A stretch of DNA of 64,000 nt from Necropsobacter massiliensis (lineage in GTDB: Bacteria > Pseudomonadota > Gammaproteobacteria > Enterobacterales > Pasteurellaceae), in NCBI RefSeq assembly GCF_000827595.2, contig NZ_LN776186.1, positions 1 through 64,000 on the forward strand, given 5' to 3'. The notes beneath the pieces were generated by a model, which was not told where the DNA came from, did not search any database, and saw only the letters and a list, made by a program, of their open reading frames with translations. The position numbers and the translations under genes are program-made. This document shows, in pieces, positions 8,712 to 18,328 of this stretch; position 1 is the stretch's first letter; every line of letters starts with the position of its first letter.

Positions 8712-9980
8712 ATGGAAATATTAGTGATTGCAGACGATTTTACCGGCGCCAATGATACCGGGGTACAGTTTACTCATCAAGGCTTTTCGGCCGATGTCAT
8801 ACTGAATCCGGAAAACGTTTATTACGGCGAAGCGGATGTTGCGATCATCAATACCGACAGTCGCGCGATGACGATTGAAAACGCTCAAAAAGCGATAACA
8901 CAAGCTATTCAACATCATGCCAATGTAAATACCATTTATAAAAAAATGGATTCCACGCTGCGAGGCAACATCGGTGCCGAACTGGAAAGCTGCTTGCGCG
9001 CAAGTCAGCGCAAGGCGGCTTTTGTTTGCACAGCGTTGCCGTCGGCACACCGACACATCAATAACGGTATATGTTATGTTGGCGAGCAGCCGTTGCTGGA
9101 AACAGAATTCGCCACCGACCCAAAAACGCCGGTCATTTCCTCAACAGTAAAATCAATTATTGCGGCGCAAACCCGTATTCCGATTGTGGAAATCAAGTTG
9201 CATCAACTGAGAAATACCGATTGCCAACCAATTATTGCATCAAGTATGGCGGGGCATTCTCCCTGCATTATTGCTTTTGATGCGGAACGGGAATCGGATT
9301 TGGCACGGATTGCGGCGTTAATCCGCCCGTACCACGCCTTAGCCGTCATTGCCGGTTCAGCGGGGCTTGCTAAGTATATTCTGCCGAAAAAACGACCGCA
9401 CTTTTTACCTCCAAGCGCCTTACCGATGCTGTTTGTGGCGGGTTCAATGAGCGAAATCACCCGCCGCCAGATCGATTATGTCAAGTCGCATCATGACATT
9501 GCCAGCGTCGATATTGCGATCGAGCGGCTGTTAGAAGAACAGGATTATATTGCATTTGCGGCACAACAAGCGACGGATCTTTTAAAGCGAAAACAACACG
9601 TTATTTTAAAAACCGAAAATTCGGCAGACCGCCGTCATCATATTGAGGATTTATGCCGTCGGTTTCATCTTGACCGCGCTCAGTTAGGCGAGCGGATTTG
9701 TCGGCAACTATCGACACTGGTTAAGCAGATTTTAACCCAGCTCAACTTCCAACTCTCCGCCCTGTTTTTAACCGGCGGTGATATTGCGGTCGGGGCGGCA
9801 AAGGCGTTAGGGCTGAAACATTATCGTATTCTCGGCGAAATCGAAAACGGCGTGCCGTACGGTTATTTTCCGGCAAGTTCACTGGCACATATTCCCGTCA
9901 TCACGAAAGCGGGCGGGCTGGGCTCAGTTTCCGTTTTGCAAAATACCCTAGATTTTATTCGGGATCTAAACAAGGAGTAG
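8712..9980 (+). CDS. dtnK: D-threonate kinase, DUF1537 four-carbon acid sugar kinase
   Basis: ATP-dependent kinase of the DUF1537 family, which phosphorylates four-carbon acid sugars on O4. The N-terminal domain opens with VIADDFTGANDTG, the family's substrate-binding signature, and KKMDSTLRGNIGAE follows near residue 77. The C-terminal nucleotide-binding domain shows LFLTGGDIAVGAAKALG near 353. DUF1537 proteins include D-threonate, 3-oxo-tetronate and other kinases. The immediate neighbour pdxA2, 3 bases downstream, points to D-threonate: D-threonate 4-phosphate is then oxidised and decarboxylated to dihydroxyacetone phosphate. First gene of the cluster. A second paralogue, otnK, lies at 48.3-49.6 kb. 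Confidence 0.85.
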   Translation: MEILVIADDFTGANDTGVQFTHQGFSADVILNPENVYYGEADVAIINTDSRAMTIENAQKAITQAIQHHANVNTIYKKMDSTLRGNIGAELESCLRASQRKAAFVCTALPSAHRHINNGICYVGEQPLLETEFATDPKTPVISSTVKSIIAAQTRIPIVEIKLHQLRNTDCQPIIASSMAGHSPCIIAFDAERESDLARIAALIRPYHALAVIAGSAGLAKYILPKKRPHFLPPSALPMLFVAGSMSEITRRQIDYVKSHHDIASVDIAIERLLEEQDYIAFAAQQATDLLKRKQHVILKTENSADRRHHIEDLCRRFHLDRAQLGERICRQLSTLVKQILTQLNFQLSALFLTGGDIAVGAAKALGLKHYRILGEIENGVPYGYFPASSLAHIPVITKAGGLGSVSVLQNTLDFIRDLNKE

Positions 9981-9983
9981 AAA

Positions 9984-10985
9984 ATGAAACCAATATTAGG
10001 CATTACAATGGGCGACGCGGCGGGCATCGGTCCGGAAGTCATCATTAAGGCACTGGAAGATAAACGAATTTATGAATTGGCGCATCCCATTGTGATTGGC
10101 GATAAGAAAATCATGCAGCGCGCGCTGGCTATCGTTCATTCGAGCTTGGTGTTAAGAACGGTGGCAGACGTCGAGCATTTTAACGCACAGTTCGGCTATA
10201 TCGACATGCTGGATTTGGATAATCTACCGGCGGATTTGCCTTTTGCCAACGTCGATCCGCGCGCGGGCAGAGCCGCTTACGAGTATATTGAAAAAGCGGT
10301 GAATTTAACGCTGGATAACAAAATTCACGCCATTGTCACCGCACCGTTAAACAAAGAAGCCTTACACGCCGGCGGTAAACACTTTCCGGGACACACCGAA
10401 ATTTTGGCGCATTTAAGTCATACCTCCGACTATTCCATGATGCTGACCAGCGAAAAATTAAACGTTATTCACGTCACCACCCACGTTCAGCTGCGCAAAG
10501 CCTGTGATCTGGTCAAGAAAAAACGAGTGCTGAAAGTGATTGAACTGGCAGATGAATATACCAAAATGCTCGGCATTACCGAACCGCGTATCGCCGTTGC
10601 TGGGCTAAATCCGCACGCTGGCGAAAACGGTATGTTCGGCGACGAAGACGCTGTCGAAATCCTACCGGCGGTACAACAGGCACGCCAAAATGGCCTGAAC
10701 GTAAGCGGACCGATTGCGCCGGATACGGTCTTTCACCGTGCGGCAAATTTAGACGAATTCGATATTGTGGTGGTGATGTATCACGACCAAGGTCATATCC
10801 CGATTAAAGTGCTCGGTTTTGATAGCGGCGTTAATGTCACCGTTGGACTACCGTTTATCCGCACCTCTGTCGATCACGGTACCGCATTCCCTATCGCCGG
10901 CAAAGGCATCGCCGACAGCCGCAGCATGACTGAAGCCCTATACCTCGGCGCCAAAATGGCAAATGTGAAATATGCAAATAAGTAA
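9984..10985 (+). CDS. pdxA2: D-threonate 4-phosphate dehydrogenase, PdxA2 family
   Basis: NAD-dependent, metal-dependent oxidative decarboxylase related to PdxA. In the D-threonate pathway it turns D-threonate 4-phosphate into dihydroxyacetone phosphate and CO2. The 333-residue protein carries the PdxA landmarks: LGITMGDAAGIGPE at the start, VTAPLNKEALHAGG near 125 with GKHFPGHTE, HVTTHVQLR, GLNPHAGENG, and YHDQGHIPIKVLGF near 263 (metal histidines). It follows dtnK by 3 bases with AGGAG before its ATG. A role in vitamin B6 synthesis is unlikely in this context. Confidence 0.85.
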   Translation: MKPILGITMGDAAGIGPEVIIKALEDKRIYELAHPIVIGDKKIMQRALAIVHSSLVLRTVADVEHFNAQFGYIDMLDLDNLPADLPFANVDPRAGRAAYEYIEKAVNLTLDNKIHAIVTAPLNKEALHAGGKHFPGHTEILAHLSHTSDYSMMLTSEKLNVIHVTTHVQLRKACDLVKKKRVLKVIELADEYTKMLGITEPRIAVAGLNPHAGENGMFGDEDAVEILPAVQQARQNGLNVSGPIAPDTVFHRAANLDEFDIVVVMYHDQGHIPIKVLGFDSGVNVTVGLPFIRTSVDHGTAFPIAGKGIADSRSMTEALYLGAKMANVKYANK

Positions 10986-10995
10986 GGAAAAAACC

Positions 10996-11871
10996 ATGTT
11001 TAAACCCCAAGGTATTGTCACGCCGGTTTTAACCGCACTTGACGAAAATGAACAATTCAATCCGCAAGCCTATAAAGCATTTATCGATTATTTGATTGAG
11101 GCAGGTGTGCACGGCATTTTCCCGCTGGGTACAAACGGCGAATTCTATGCCTTTAACCAACAGGAAAAACTGGACATCATTAAAACAGCGGTTGACGCGG
11201 TGAACGGTCGCGTCCCCGTTTATGCCGGCGTCGGTTGCATTACGACCAAAGAAACCGTTGAATTTTCAAAACAAGTCTTGGATCTCGGTGTGGACGTGTT
11301 ATCGGTAATCTCACCGTATTTCGTTGCCGTCAGTCAGGATGATCTTTACCGTCATTTCAGCACAATCGCCAAAAACGTCAACGCGCCGATTTTGATGTAC
11401 AACATCCCGGCACGCACCGGCAACAATATTGATTATAAAACCCTAAAAAGACTGGCTGAATTCGACAACATCATCGGCATTAAAGACAGCAGCGGAAATT
11501 TTGATAATTCATTGAAATATATTGAAAACACCAACCCAAGATTAAGTGTTATGGCAGGTAGCGATTCCCTGATTTTGTGGACATTATTAGCCGGCGGCAC
11601 AGGCGCTATCAGTGGCTGTTCCAACGTATTCCCAGAACTGATGGTTTCAATCTATGACTATTGGCAGCAAGGGGATATTGAAAAAGCCAACGAAGCGCAG
11701 AAAAAAATCCGCCATTTCCGCAACGTCATGCAAATGGGCAACCCAAATTCTGTGGTAAAACGCGCCGCACTTTTACGCGGTCACAACGTCGGCCCAGCAA
11801 GAGAACCTTCCAACTGCGCCAATGCGGTAATCGATAACGCATTGCGGGATGTTTTTAAATTGTATGATTGA
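10996..11871 (+). CDS. DapA/NanA-family pyruvate aldolase
   Basis: Class I, Schiff-base (beta/alpha)8 aldolase or synthase. Family members condense or split pyruvate with an aldehyde: dihydrodipicolinate synthase, sialate lyase, 2-keto-3-deoxy-acid aldolases. The protein shows PLGTNGEF near residue 42, the catalytic tyrosine in MYNIPARTG near 135, and the Schiff-base lysine in GIKDSSGN near 163. The ATG at 10996 has TAAGGA 7 bases upstream and gives 291 residues, the normal length. An upstream in-frame ATG at 10972 overlaps pdxA2. Position in a sugar-acid operon argues for cleavage of a 2-keto-3-deoxy acid rather than lysine synthesis. The substrate is unknown. Confidence 0.75.
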   Translation: MFKPQGIVTPVLTALDENEQFNPQAYKAFIDYLIEAGVHGIFPLGTNGEFYAFNQQEKLDIIKTAVDAVNGRVPVYAGVGCITTKETVEFSKQVLDLGVDVLSVISPYFVAVSQDDLYRHFSTIAKNVNAPILMYNIPARTGNNIDYKTLKRLAEFDNIIGIKDSSGNFDNSLKYIENTNPRLSVMAGSDSLILWTLLAGGTGAISGCSNVFPELMVSIYDYWQQGDIEKANEAQKKIRHFRNVMQMGNPNSVVKRAALLRGHNVGPAREPSNCANAVIDNALRDVFKLYD

Positions 11872-11894
11872 CTTATGTAACGGAGCTTATATTT

Positions 11895-13058
11895 ATGGCT
11901 AATCAAATCTACTCACTTTTTCATACTAACAAAGTTATCGGCGGTGTTAATAGCATCGAACAGATTACCGAAGTAGTAAAAGGATATAATGCTAGTAATG
12001 TCATTATTATCACTGATCCTGGTGTATTTAATGCTGGATTGGTAAATAAACCGAAAATGCTATTGGAACAAGCAAATATTACCGTACATATTATTAATGA
12101 TACCCCGCCAGAACCACCGCTAAAAAAAGTGAACCAAATTTACCAAACAGCGAAACAATTCAATGCTGAAATGCTAATTGGAATAGGCGGCGGTAGTGCA
12201 ATGGATACTGCTAAATTAGTGGCGATTTTGCTAAATAATGATGTTGAATTACAAGATATTGTGGATGGCAAAACAAGATTTATAAACCGTGGCATTCCAA
12301 CATTAATGGTTCCAACTACATCCGGCACAGGTTCAGAAGCAACACCGAACTCAATCGTTCTTATTCCTGAACGTGAGTTAAAAGTCGGTGTTGTTGATGA
12401 AAAAATGCTACCGAATTGTGTCATTTTAGATCCGACAATGACTGTTGGTTTACCACCACACATTACTGCAAACACAGGTATCGATGCACTTTGCCATGCC
12501 GTAGAATGTTATATCTCTAAAAAGGCAAGTCCATTTAGTGACACTTTTGCATTAAAAGCCGTTGAATTGATTGGTCGTAGTATTCGTACTGCTTATCGAA
12601 ACGGGAAGAACTTACAAGCCCGTGAAGATATGTTACTAGGTTCTTACTTCGGTGGCGCATCAATCGCGACATCAAGTACAGTAGCAATTCATGCGTTATC
12701 TTATCCATTGGGAGGCAAATATCACATCCCACACGGACTATCCAATGCGATCTTATTACCTGATGTCATGAAATTTAATCTTGATGTTTGCGAAGAGAAA
12801 TTTGCCAAGCTCGCAAATGCAATGAATTTAGACATACAAGGTTGTACTCAACGCCAAGCGGCAGAAAAACTGATTGAAGAATTCTATGCACTAATTCGTG
12901 ATCTAAATATCAAATGCGATCTAAAGGCTGTGGGTATTACAAAAGACACATTAAGTGAACTTGCCGATGCCGCGTTAACGGTAAAACGCTTGCTTGATAA
13001 CAATCCGAAAGAGATGACCAAAACGGATATTATTGAGATCTATAAAAAAATTATCTAA
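11895..13058 (+). CDS. Iron-containing alcohol dehydrogenase
   Basis: Group III NAD(P)-dependent alcohol dehydrogenase, reversibly reducing an aldehyde to an alcohol. The Rossmann-like N-terminal half holds IGGGSAMDTAK near residue 95, and VPTTSGTGSEATPNSIV near 142 is diagnostic. The metal site is made by the H-A-L-S-Y-P-L-G-G and HIPHGLSNA segments near 265-280. ATG 11895 with CGGAG (11881-11885) gives 387 residues. From this gene on, the DNA is clearly more AT-rich than dtnK-pdxA2-dapA, a sign of separate origin. A plausible role is reduction of the aldehyde released by the aldolase. Confidence 0.85.
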   Translation: MANQIYSLFHTNKVIGGVNSIEQITEVVKGYNASNVIIITDPGVFNAGLVNKPKMLLEQANITVHIINDTPPEPPLKKVNQIYQTAKQFNAEMLIGIGGGSAMDTAKLVAILLNNDVELQDIVDGKTRFINRGIPTLMVPTTSGTGSEATPNSIVLIPERELKVGVVDEKMLPNCVILDPTMTVGLPPHITANTGIDALCHAVECYISKKASPFSDTFALKAVELIGRSIRTAYRNGKNLQAREDMLLGSYFGGASIATSSTVAIHALSYPLGGKYHIPHGLSNAILLPDVMKFNLDVCEEKFAKLANAMNLDIQGCTQRQAAEKLIEEFYALIRDLNIKCDLKAVGITKDTLSELADAALTVKRLLDNNPKEMTKTDIIEIYKKII

Positions 13059-13183
13059 CTCCAGCTCTAAACTTATCTTTATTGAAGCTAAATGCAGCTG
13101 ATAATGAATGTATTGTTTTGAGCTTATCTATCAACCCTGATCATTTTTATATTAATTCAATAGCATCATCAAGGAGGCTATTT

Positions 13184-14467
13184 ATGACAACTCAAATGAT
13201 CATTGCATTAGCAATTACGATTTTCATGATTATTTTAATCATGAGAGACAAACTTCCTTTCGGAGCACCTCCACTTATTGCCTGCCTCTTATTAGTCATA
13301 ACAGGAGTAGTGGATATTAAAACTGCTTTTGGCGGTTTTGCAAATTCAACCATTATGATGCTTGCAGCATTTATGGCTATCATCGCCGCTTTACAAAAAA
13401 CCAGTTTTATCACTACGTTTAAATCAACCATATTTAACATGGCTAAAAAGGGTGGTTTCAAAGCCTACACTCTTCTGATTTTAGTTGTTATGCTAGGAAC
13501 AAGTCTTTTTGGTACAGGCTCTACAGCTTATTATGTGCTGGTGATAGGACTTTTGTCAGCACTACCAGAAAACAAAGCGCTTGCCCCCTCTAAAGTCTTG
13601 ATGCCTGCCGGTTTTGCAGCGAATCACCCTCTAGCGCCATTTAATACCGCTTTACAATATGGCGTTACCGTTGCTGTATTGGAAGCGGCCGGAGCAGTTA
13701 CTAATGTTAACTTAATTCAATTCTCACTCGTAAACTTAGTTCTTTCACTCAGTTTCCTGGCTTGGTCATTATTAGCCTATAAAATCTTGCCAGAACATCC
13801 GATTTCTACATCTACTGGCGAGTATAACGATAATTTAACGGAAAGAAATAGAACTCAGCTTACCAAAAAACAAGAATTAGTAACCTACTTCTCTTTCGTG
13901 CTCGCTGTTATCGGTATGATTGTACAAAGTTACGTTGGCGATGCCGGTTATGCACTGACAGGTCTTGCCGTTATGCCAATCTTCTTAGCCGGCGTATTGG
14001 ACTTTACAGAAATAAGAAATGCTATTAGTGCGCCAATTATTCTTATGTCAGCCGGGGTTATAGGGGTTGCTGATGCCTTAGGCAGTACGGGACTTACAGA
14101 AATGGTTGGTAAGTCTGTTGCAGATTTACTAGGTTCTGATATTAACCCATTCTTATTAATTTTCACTTTCTGTATTTTAACAAGCCTATTAGCAACCTTA
14201 ACTGGTTCGACGCTTGGTACGGTATATGTATTTGCACCATTAGCTATTGCAACATGTTTACAACTTGGGTTCAATCCAACTGCTGCAGCAACAGCTATTG
14301 TTATCTCAGGTTGGTGCGGACATTTCCTCCCGGTAGACGGCATGCCTGCATTAATTATGGGAACGGGTAAGTATACAATGATTGAATTTTGGAAATTTAC
14401 TATTCCGCAATACTTTATTCGCTTACTTGCTCTTACAGCTGGTTCCCTGATTCTATTTCCAGTTTAA
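13184..14467 (+). CDS. Multi-span permease of the ion transporter (SLC13/ArsB-NhaD) superfamily
   Basis: Integral membrane transporter with about 11-12 hydrophobic segments. It starts MTTQMIIALAITIFMIILIM and carries GTGSTAYYVLVIGLL near residue 110 and the mirrored TGSTLGTVYVFAPLAIA near 345, the two pseudo-symmetric substrate/sodium loops of this superfamily. ATG 13184 is supported by AAGGAGG (13171-13177) and gives 427 residues; a longer frame from 13082 has no such site. Families of this type carry di- and mono-carboxylates, so import of the cluster's acidic substrate is the natural guess. Exact substrate unknown. Confidence 0.75.
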   Translation: MTTQMIIALAITIFMIILIMRDKLPFGAPPLIACLLLVITGVVDIKTAFGGFANSTIMMLAAFMAIIAALQKTSFITTFKSTIFNMAKKGGFKAYTLLILVVMLGTSLFGTGSTAYYVLVIGLLSALPENKALAPSKVLMPAGFAANHPLAPFNTALQYGVTVAVLEAAGAVTNVNLIQFSLVNLVLSLSFLAWSLLAYKILPEHPISTSTGEYNDNLTERNRTQLTKKQELVTYFSFVLAVIGMIVQSYVGDAGYALTGLAVMPIFLAGVLDFTEIRNAISAPIILMSAGVIGVADALGSTGLTEMVGKSVADLLGSDINPFLLIFTFCILTSLLATLTGSTLGTVYVFAPLAIATCLQLGFNPTAAATAIVISGWCGHFLPVDGMPALIMGTGKYTMIEFWKFTIPQYFIRLLALTAGSLILFPV

Positions 14468-14480
14468 TAGGAGAAATAAA

Positions 14481-15668
14481 ATGACTGAAAGAATGATTAA
14501 ATTAGATTTATCCGGTAAAGTTGTTGTAAATCCGAATGATACGGCACGCAAAGATGCTTATTTACCGACAGAATGTGTACAAAACCACGCAGCTAATTTA
14601 TTCCCATTACCAAACAGTGATTTGCTCTGTACTTGGTTTGGTGGAACACAAGAGGGAATCTCTGATATTTCAGCTTATTTCTCTCGTTTAAAAAAAGGAA
14701 CTGACACATGGTCTCCGGCAGTAAAACTTTCCAATGATCCAACTCGTTCTGAGCAAAACCCTGTGTTTTTCTTAGATCCTGACAATATTTTATGGATTTT
14801 ATATACCGCTCAAATTTCAGGCAATCAAGATACCGCCATTGTTCGCTGTCGCAAATCAACAGACTTTGGTGAAACTTGGGGAAATATTGAAGTCTTACTT
14901 GAAGATCCAAATAAAGGTATTTTTATTCGCCAACCAATCGTAGTCCTAGATAATGGTAATTGGTTATTACCCGTGTTCTATTGCATTGCGAGACCAGGTG
15001 AAAAATGGGTCGGCAGCTATGATACAAGTGCGGTAATGATTTCCAGCGATAAAGGAAAAACATGGCGTTCTGTTGATGTACCAAACAGTACAGGTTGCGT
15101 TCATATGAATGTGTTAAAACTCAAAGACGGCAGTTTATACGCACTTTATCGTAGCCGTTGGGCAGACTATATTTATGAAAGCCGTTCCACTGATAACGGC
15201 GAAACATGGTCAGAGCCTAAAACTCTCCCGCTGCCAAATAACAACGCATCAATTCAAGCGGATGTGCTTGATAATGGTGATATTGCTTTAGTGTTTAATA
15301 ACTCAAATGCAAAAGATGCCAAAGAACGCCGTCTCTCACTCTATGATGAAATTGAAGATGAAAGTGAAGAACAGAAAAAGGAAGCGGAATTGATAGAGGG
15401 ACAGCGCAATGCCTTTTGGGGGGCGCCTCGCGCTCCAATGTCGTTAGCTATTTCAACTGATAATGGGCTAACTTGGCCTTATATCCGCAATTTAGATGAA
15501 GGCGATGGTTACTGCATGTCCAATAACTCAAGAGAACAATTAAACCGTGAACTTTCTTACCCAAGTATTAAACAAGGGCTCGACGGCAAATTACATATTG
15601 CTTACACATTTTATCGCCTAGCAATTAAATATGTTTGCGTTGATGTATCTTGGGTTAAAAACGTTTAA
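14481..15668 (+). CDS. Cytoplasmic BNR-repeat (sialidase-fold) protein
   Basis: Predicted six-bladed beta-propeller of the BNR/sialidase-like superfamily. Four Asp-box repeats of the form S-x-D-x-G-x-T-W are visible at about residues 126-133, 188-195, 236-243 and 325-332. A charged Glu/Asp/Lys-rich stretch lies at about 288-306. There is no signal peptide, so unlike secreted sialidases it should act inside the cell on an imported compound. ATG 14481 has TAGGAG upstream and sits 13 bases after the permease, so both are probably co-expressed. It could be a glycosidase, a lyase or an epimerase-like enzyme; I do not recognise a canonical sialidase Arg triad with confidence. Confidence 0.7.
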   Translation: MTERMIKLDLSGKVVVNPNDTARKDAYLPTECVQNHAANLFPLPNSDLLCTWFGGTQEGISDISAYFSRLKKGTDTWSPAVKLSNDPTRSEQNPVFFLDPDNILWILYTAQISGNQDTAIVRCRKSTDFGETWGNIEVLLEDPNKGIFIRQPIVVLDNGNWLLPVFYCIARPGEKWVGSYDTSAVMISSDKGKTWRSVDVPNSTGCVHMNVLKLKDGSLYALYRSRWADYIYESRSTDNGETWSEPKTLPLPNNNASIQADVLDNGDIALVFNNSNAKDAKERRLSLYDEIEDESEEQKKEAELIEGQRNAFWGAPRAPMSLAISTDNGLTWPYIRNLDEGDGYCMSNNSREQLNRELSYPSIKQGLDGKLHIAYTFYRLAIKYVCVDVSWVKNV

Positions 15669-15675
15669 CTCTAAC

Positions 15676-15699
15676 GATGTCATTCGAAAGAATGACATC
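15676..15699. repeat. Perfect hairpin with GAAA loop inside the operon
   Basis: GATGTCATTC (15676-15685) and GAATGACATC (15690-15699) form a 10-bp stem closed by a GAAA tetraloop (a GNRA loop). No T run follows and the next gene has its own TAGGAGA site. It looks like an intercistronic mRNA-stabilising or processing structure rather than a terminator. Confidence 0.6.
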
Positions 15700-15709
15700 C
15701 CTTTAATAG

Positions 15710-16183
<474 letters not shown>

Positions 16184-16193
16184 TACTCTTCAG

Positions 16194-16218
16194 ACGTCAG
16201 TAAGTGCTGACGTTTTTT
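16194..16218 (+). terminator. Rho-independent terminator after the YhcH gene
   Basis: ACGTCAG (16194-16200) and CTGACGT (16207-16213) form a stem with a 6-base loop followed by a T run. It ends the upstream operon. Confidence 0.8.
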
Positions 16219-16288
16219 ATTAAATTCAATGAAATAAAAACACCAATACGTCAATATATTAGCTTTAAGTATTTTATTAGGAGTTCTT

Positions 16289-17251
16289 ATGTTATTACCT
16301 AGTTTTGCCATTGTTGGCGGTTTATTACTTTTGATTTGGTCAGCAGATCGTTTTGTAGATGGTGCAGCAGCAACGGCACGCCATTTTGGTATGCCGCAGT
16401 TGTTAATCGGTATCGTAATTATCGGCTTTGGTACATCAGCACCGGAAATGATAGTATCAGCTTTTTCTGCCATTAACGGTAATCCTGGTATTGCACTTGG
16501 TAACGCCTACGGCTCAAATATCACAAACATTGGGCTGATCCTAGGTTTAACTTCATTAATATTACCGTTAGTGGTAAATTCACAAGTATTAAAGCAAGAA
16601 TTACCGATACTGATTTTTGTAACTATACTTTCTGCCTTTTTGGTTATAGATGGTAAAGTATCTCGTTTAGAAGCATGGATTTTACTTGGCGTGTTTTTTC
16701 TTTATATGACTTGGTCGATTTGGAACGGTTTACATAATAGAAATGACAGTTTAGCAAATGACGTAAAAGAAGAATTACAAGAGCAAGCATATATGCCATT
16801 TGGTAAAGCGTTAATGTGGGTCGCAATTGGTTTAGCCCTATTAATGGGTAGTTCACAGTTACTTGTGTGGGGAGCGGTAGAAGTTGCTCATTACTTTGGA
16901 GTGAGCGATTTAGTGGTTGGCTTAACCATTGTGGCAATCGGTACATCATTACCTGAACTTGCATCATCTATTGTTGCGGCTCATAAAAATGAAGTAGACC
17001 TAGCAGTAGGCAATATTATCGGTTCAAACTTATTTAACACACTTGCTGTGGTAGGTATTGCAGGCGCGATCTCGCCAATGCAGGCAGGGCAAGAAATATT
17101 TACACGCGATATGCTCGTGATGTCAGTACTAACAGTGTTATTGTTGATCTTTGGCTTTAGCAAGAAAGGGCAAATTAATCGTGTTAAAGGCTTAATTTTC
17201 TTGCTGGCATATATTAGTTACAATTTTTACCTATTTAAAACAGCGATTTAA
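16289..17251 (+). CDS. Sodium/calcium exchanger-like membrane protein, CaCA/YrbG family
   Basis: Inner-membrane antiporter of the Ca2+:cation family, about 10 hydrophobic segments in 320 residues. Both alpha-repeats are clear: GFGTSAPEMIVSAFSAI near residue 50 with GNAYGSNITNIGLILG, and the inverted repeat AIGTSLPELASSIVAA near 215 with GNIIGSNLFNTLAVVG. These carry the ion-binding Glu/Asn/Ser residues. ATG 16289 follows TAGGAG. It lies after the terminator of the BNR unit but shares its AT-rich composition, so it may belong to the same acquired block. The link to sugar-acid use is unclear. Confidence 0.85.
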   Translation: MLLPSFAIVGGLLLLIWSADRFVDGAAATARHFGMPQLLIGIVIIGFGTSAPEMIVSAFSAINGNPGIALGNAYGSNITNIGLILGLTSLILPLVVNSQVLKQELPILIFVTILSAFLVIDGKVSRLEAWILLGVFFLYMTWSIWNGLHNRNDSLANDVKEELQEQAYMPFGKALMWVAIGLALLMGSSQLLVWGAVEVAHYFGVSDLVVGLTIVAIGTSLPELASSIVAAHKNEVDLAVGNIIGSNLFNTLAVVGIAGAISPMQAGQEIFTRDMLVMSVLTVLLLIFGFSKKGQINRVKGLIFLLAYISYNFYLFKTAI

Positions 17252-17365
17252 TTTTTGATTAAATCAAGCAAAGTGCGGTCAAAATTTTTCTTTTTTCGGC
17301 TGCACTTATGTTTATCTGTGTGGCAAGATATTGAATAAAAAATACAATTAATTTAGTGTAGAAAA

Positions 17366-17382
17366 AACAATCACTCATTGTT
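17366..17382. promoter_or_regulatory. Possible operator upstream of the DeoR gene
   Basis: AACAAT (17366-17371) and ATTGTT (17377-17382) are perfect inverted arms around CACTC. Similar ACAAT/ATTGT arms occur upstream of ltnD, which is controlled by another DeoR-family gene. Low-confidence candidate for autoregulation. Confidence 0.3.
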
Positions 17383-17419
17383 AGAATAAGTAACCGTTCA
17401 AAATAATAAACAATACGCC

Positions 17420-18175
17420 ATGTCCCAAAACCGTCTAGAACAAATAATGCTGTTCTTAAAAAGCCATAATATTGCTACGGTAGAACAGCTCGTTAAAGTC
17501 ACAAATTCATCGCCTGCCACAATTCGTCGCGATTTGATTAAGCTGAATGAAGAAGGCGCGGTTATCCGTACCCATGGTGGAGTCAGTCTGAATCAGTTTA
17601 TTCCGTTTCAACCAACCACTAATGAAAAGCAATTTCAGCAAATCGTCGAAAAAGAGCATATCGCCGAATATGCGGTTTCGTTAATCTCGCCGGGAGATTC
17701 TGTTGTTTTAGATGCGGGAACCACAACCTTATGTATTGCCAAAAAAATTGCCCATATACCGTTGCGGGTAATTACGACGGATTTACATATATCCCTGTTA
17801 CTTTCCGACTATAAACAAATCGAACTGATTATTACCGGCGGTCGTGTGGATAACAGTAGCCAATCCTGTATCGGCAATCATGGGTTAACTTTTCTGCAAA
17901 ATCTCAATCCGGATATTGCGTTCATCAGCTGTAATTCGTGGAGTAAAGCCAAAGGCGTAACAGCGCCAACGGAAGAAAAAGCCTGTTTAAAAAGATACTT
18001 ACAGCAAAATGCCGGCAAGCGAGTGTTGGTCGCAGACAGCAGTAAATACGGAAAATATTCGCTATATTGTGCTGCACCATTAAATCAGTTTACCGATATT
18101 ATTACCGACAAGGGCTTGCCCACTAAGGATAAAAAAGAGCTGGAAAGTGGCGGTTTTAATCTCGCTTTAGTATAA
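17420..18175 (+). CDS. DeoR-family transcriptional regulator
   Basis: 251-residue repressor-type regulator. The N-terminal winged helix shows TVEQLVKVTNSSPATIRRDL near residues 19-38 and GAVIRTHGGVSL near 46. The C-terminal sugar-phosphate sensor domain (DeoRC) has VVLDAGTTTLCIAK near 95, LIITGG near 137, and VLVADSSKYGK near 206. These proteins usually respond to phosphorylated intermediates. It lies at the end of the D-threonate / BNR cluster on the same strand and is the obvious local regulator; the effector might be D-threonate 4-phosphate or an aldolase-pathway intermediate. Function by position is inference. Confidence 0.85.
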   Translation: MSQNRLEQIMLFLKSHNIATVEQLVKVTNSSPATIRRDLIKLNEEGAVIRTHGGVSLNQFIPFQPTTNEKQFQQIVEKEHIAEYAVSLISPGDSVVLDAGTTTLCIAKKIAHIPLRVITTDLHISLLLSDYKQIELIITGGRVDNSSQSCIGNHGLTFLQNLNPDIAFISCNSWSKAKGVTAPTEEKACLKRYLQQNAGKRVLVADSSKYGKYSLYCAAPLNQFTDIITDKGLPTKDKKELESGGFNLALV

Positions 18176-18328
18176 AAACAAGGCGGCAATCTATTGTCGT
18201 TAAGCATAAAAACATGGCGTATTTATTGTCTTTGATCAATTCTTATCTGATTTCTCTGAACCCATTGTCTGTCAAATCCGCATAATTAAACGGCAAGCAG
18301 ACTGTGGCAACGATATACAAAGCAACAG

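Noticed and set aside
9984-10985. pdxA for vitamin B6 synthesis
   Set aside because: No ksgA/surA neighbours, and immediate coupling to a DUF1537 kinase favours PdxA2.
10996-11871. Biosynthetic dapA (dihydrodipicolinate synthase)
   Set aside because: The fold fits, but it sits in a catabolic operon behind a CRP site, so a keto-acid aldolase is more likely; not excluded.
14481-15668. Secreted virulence sialidase
   Set aside because: No signal peptide or anchor, and operonic position with a permease. Asp boxes alone do not prove sialidase activity.
17268-17309. Uptake pair acting as terminator after the CaCA gene
   Set aside because: The second arm (GGCTGCACTT) pairs poorly with AAAGTGCGGT, so I did not list it as a terminator.
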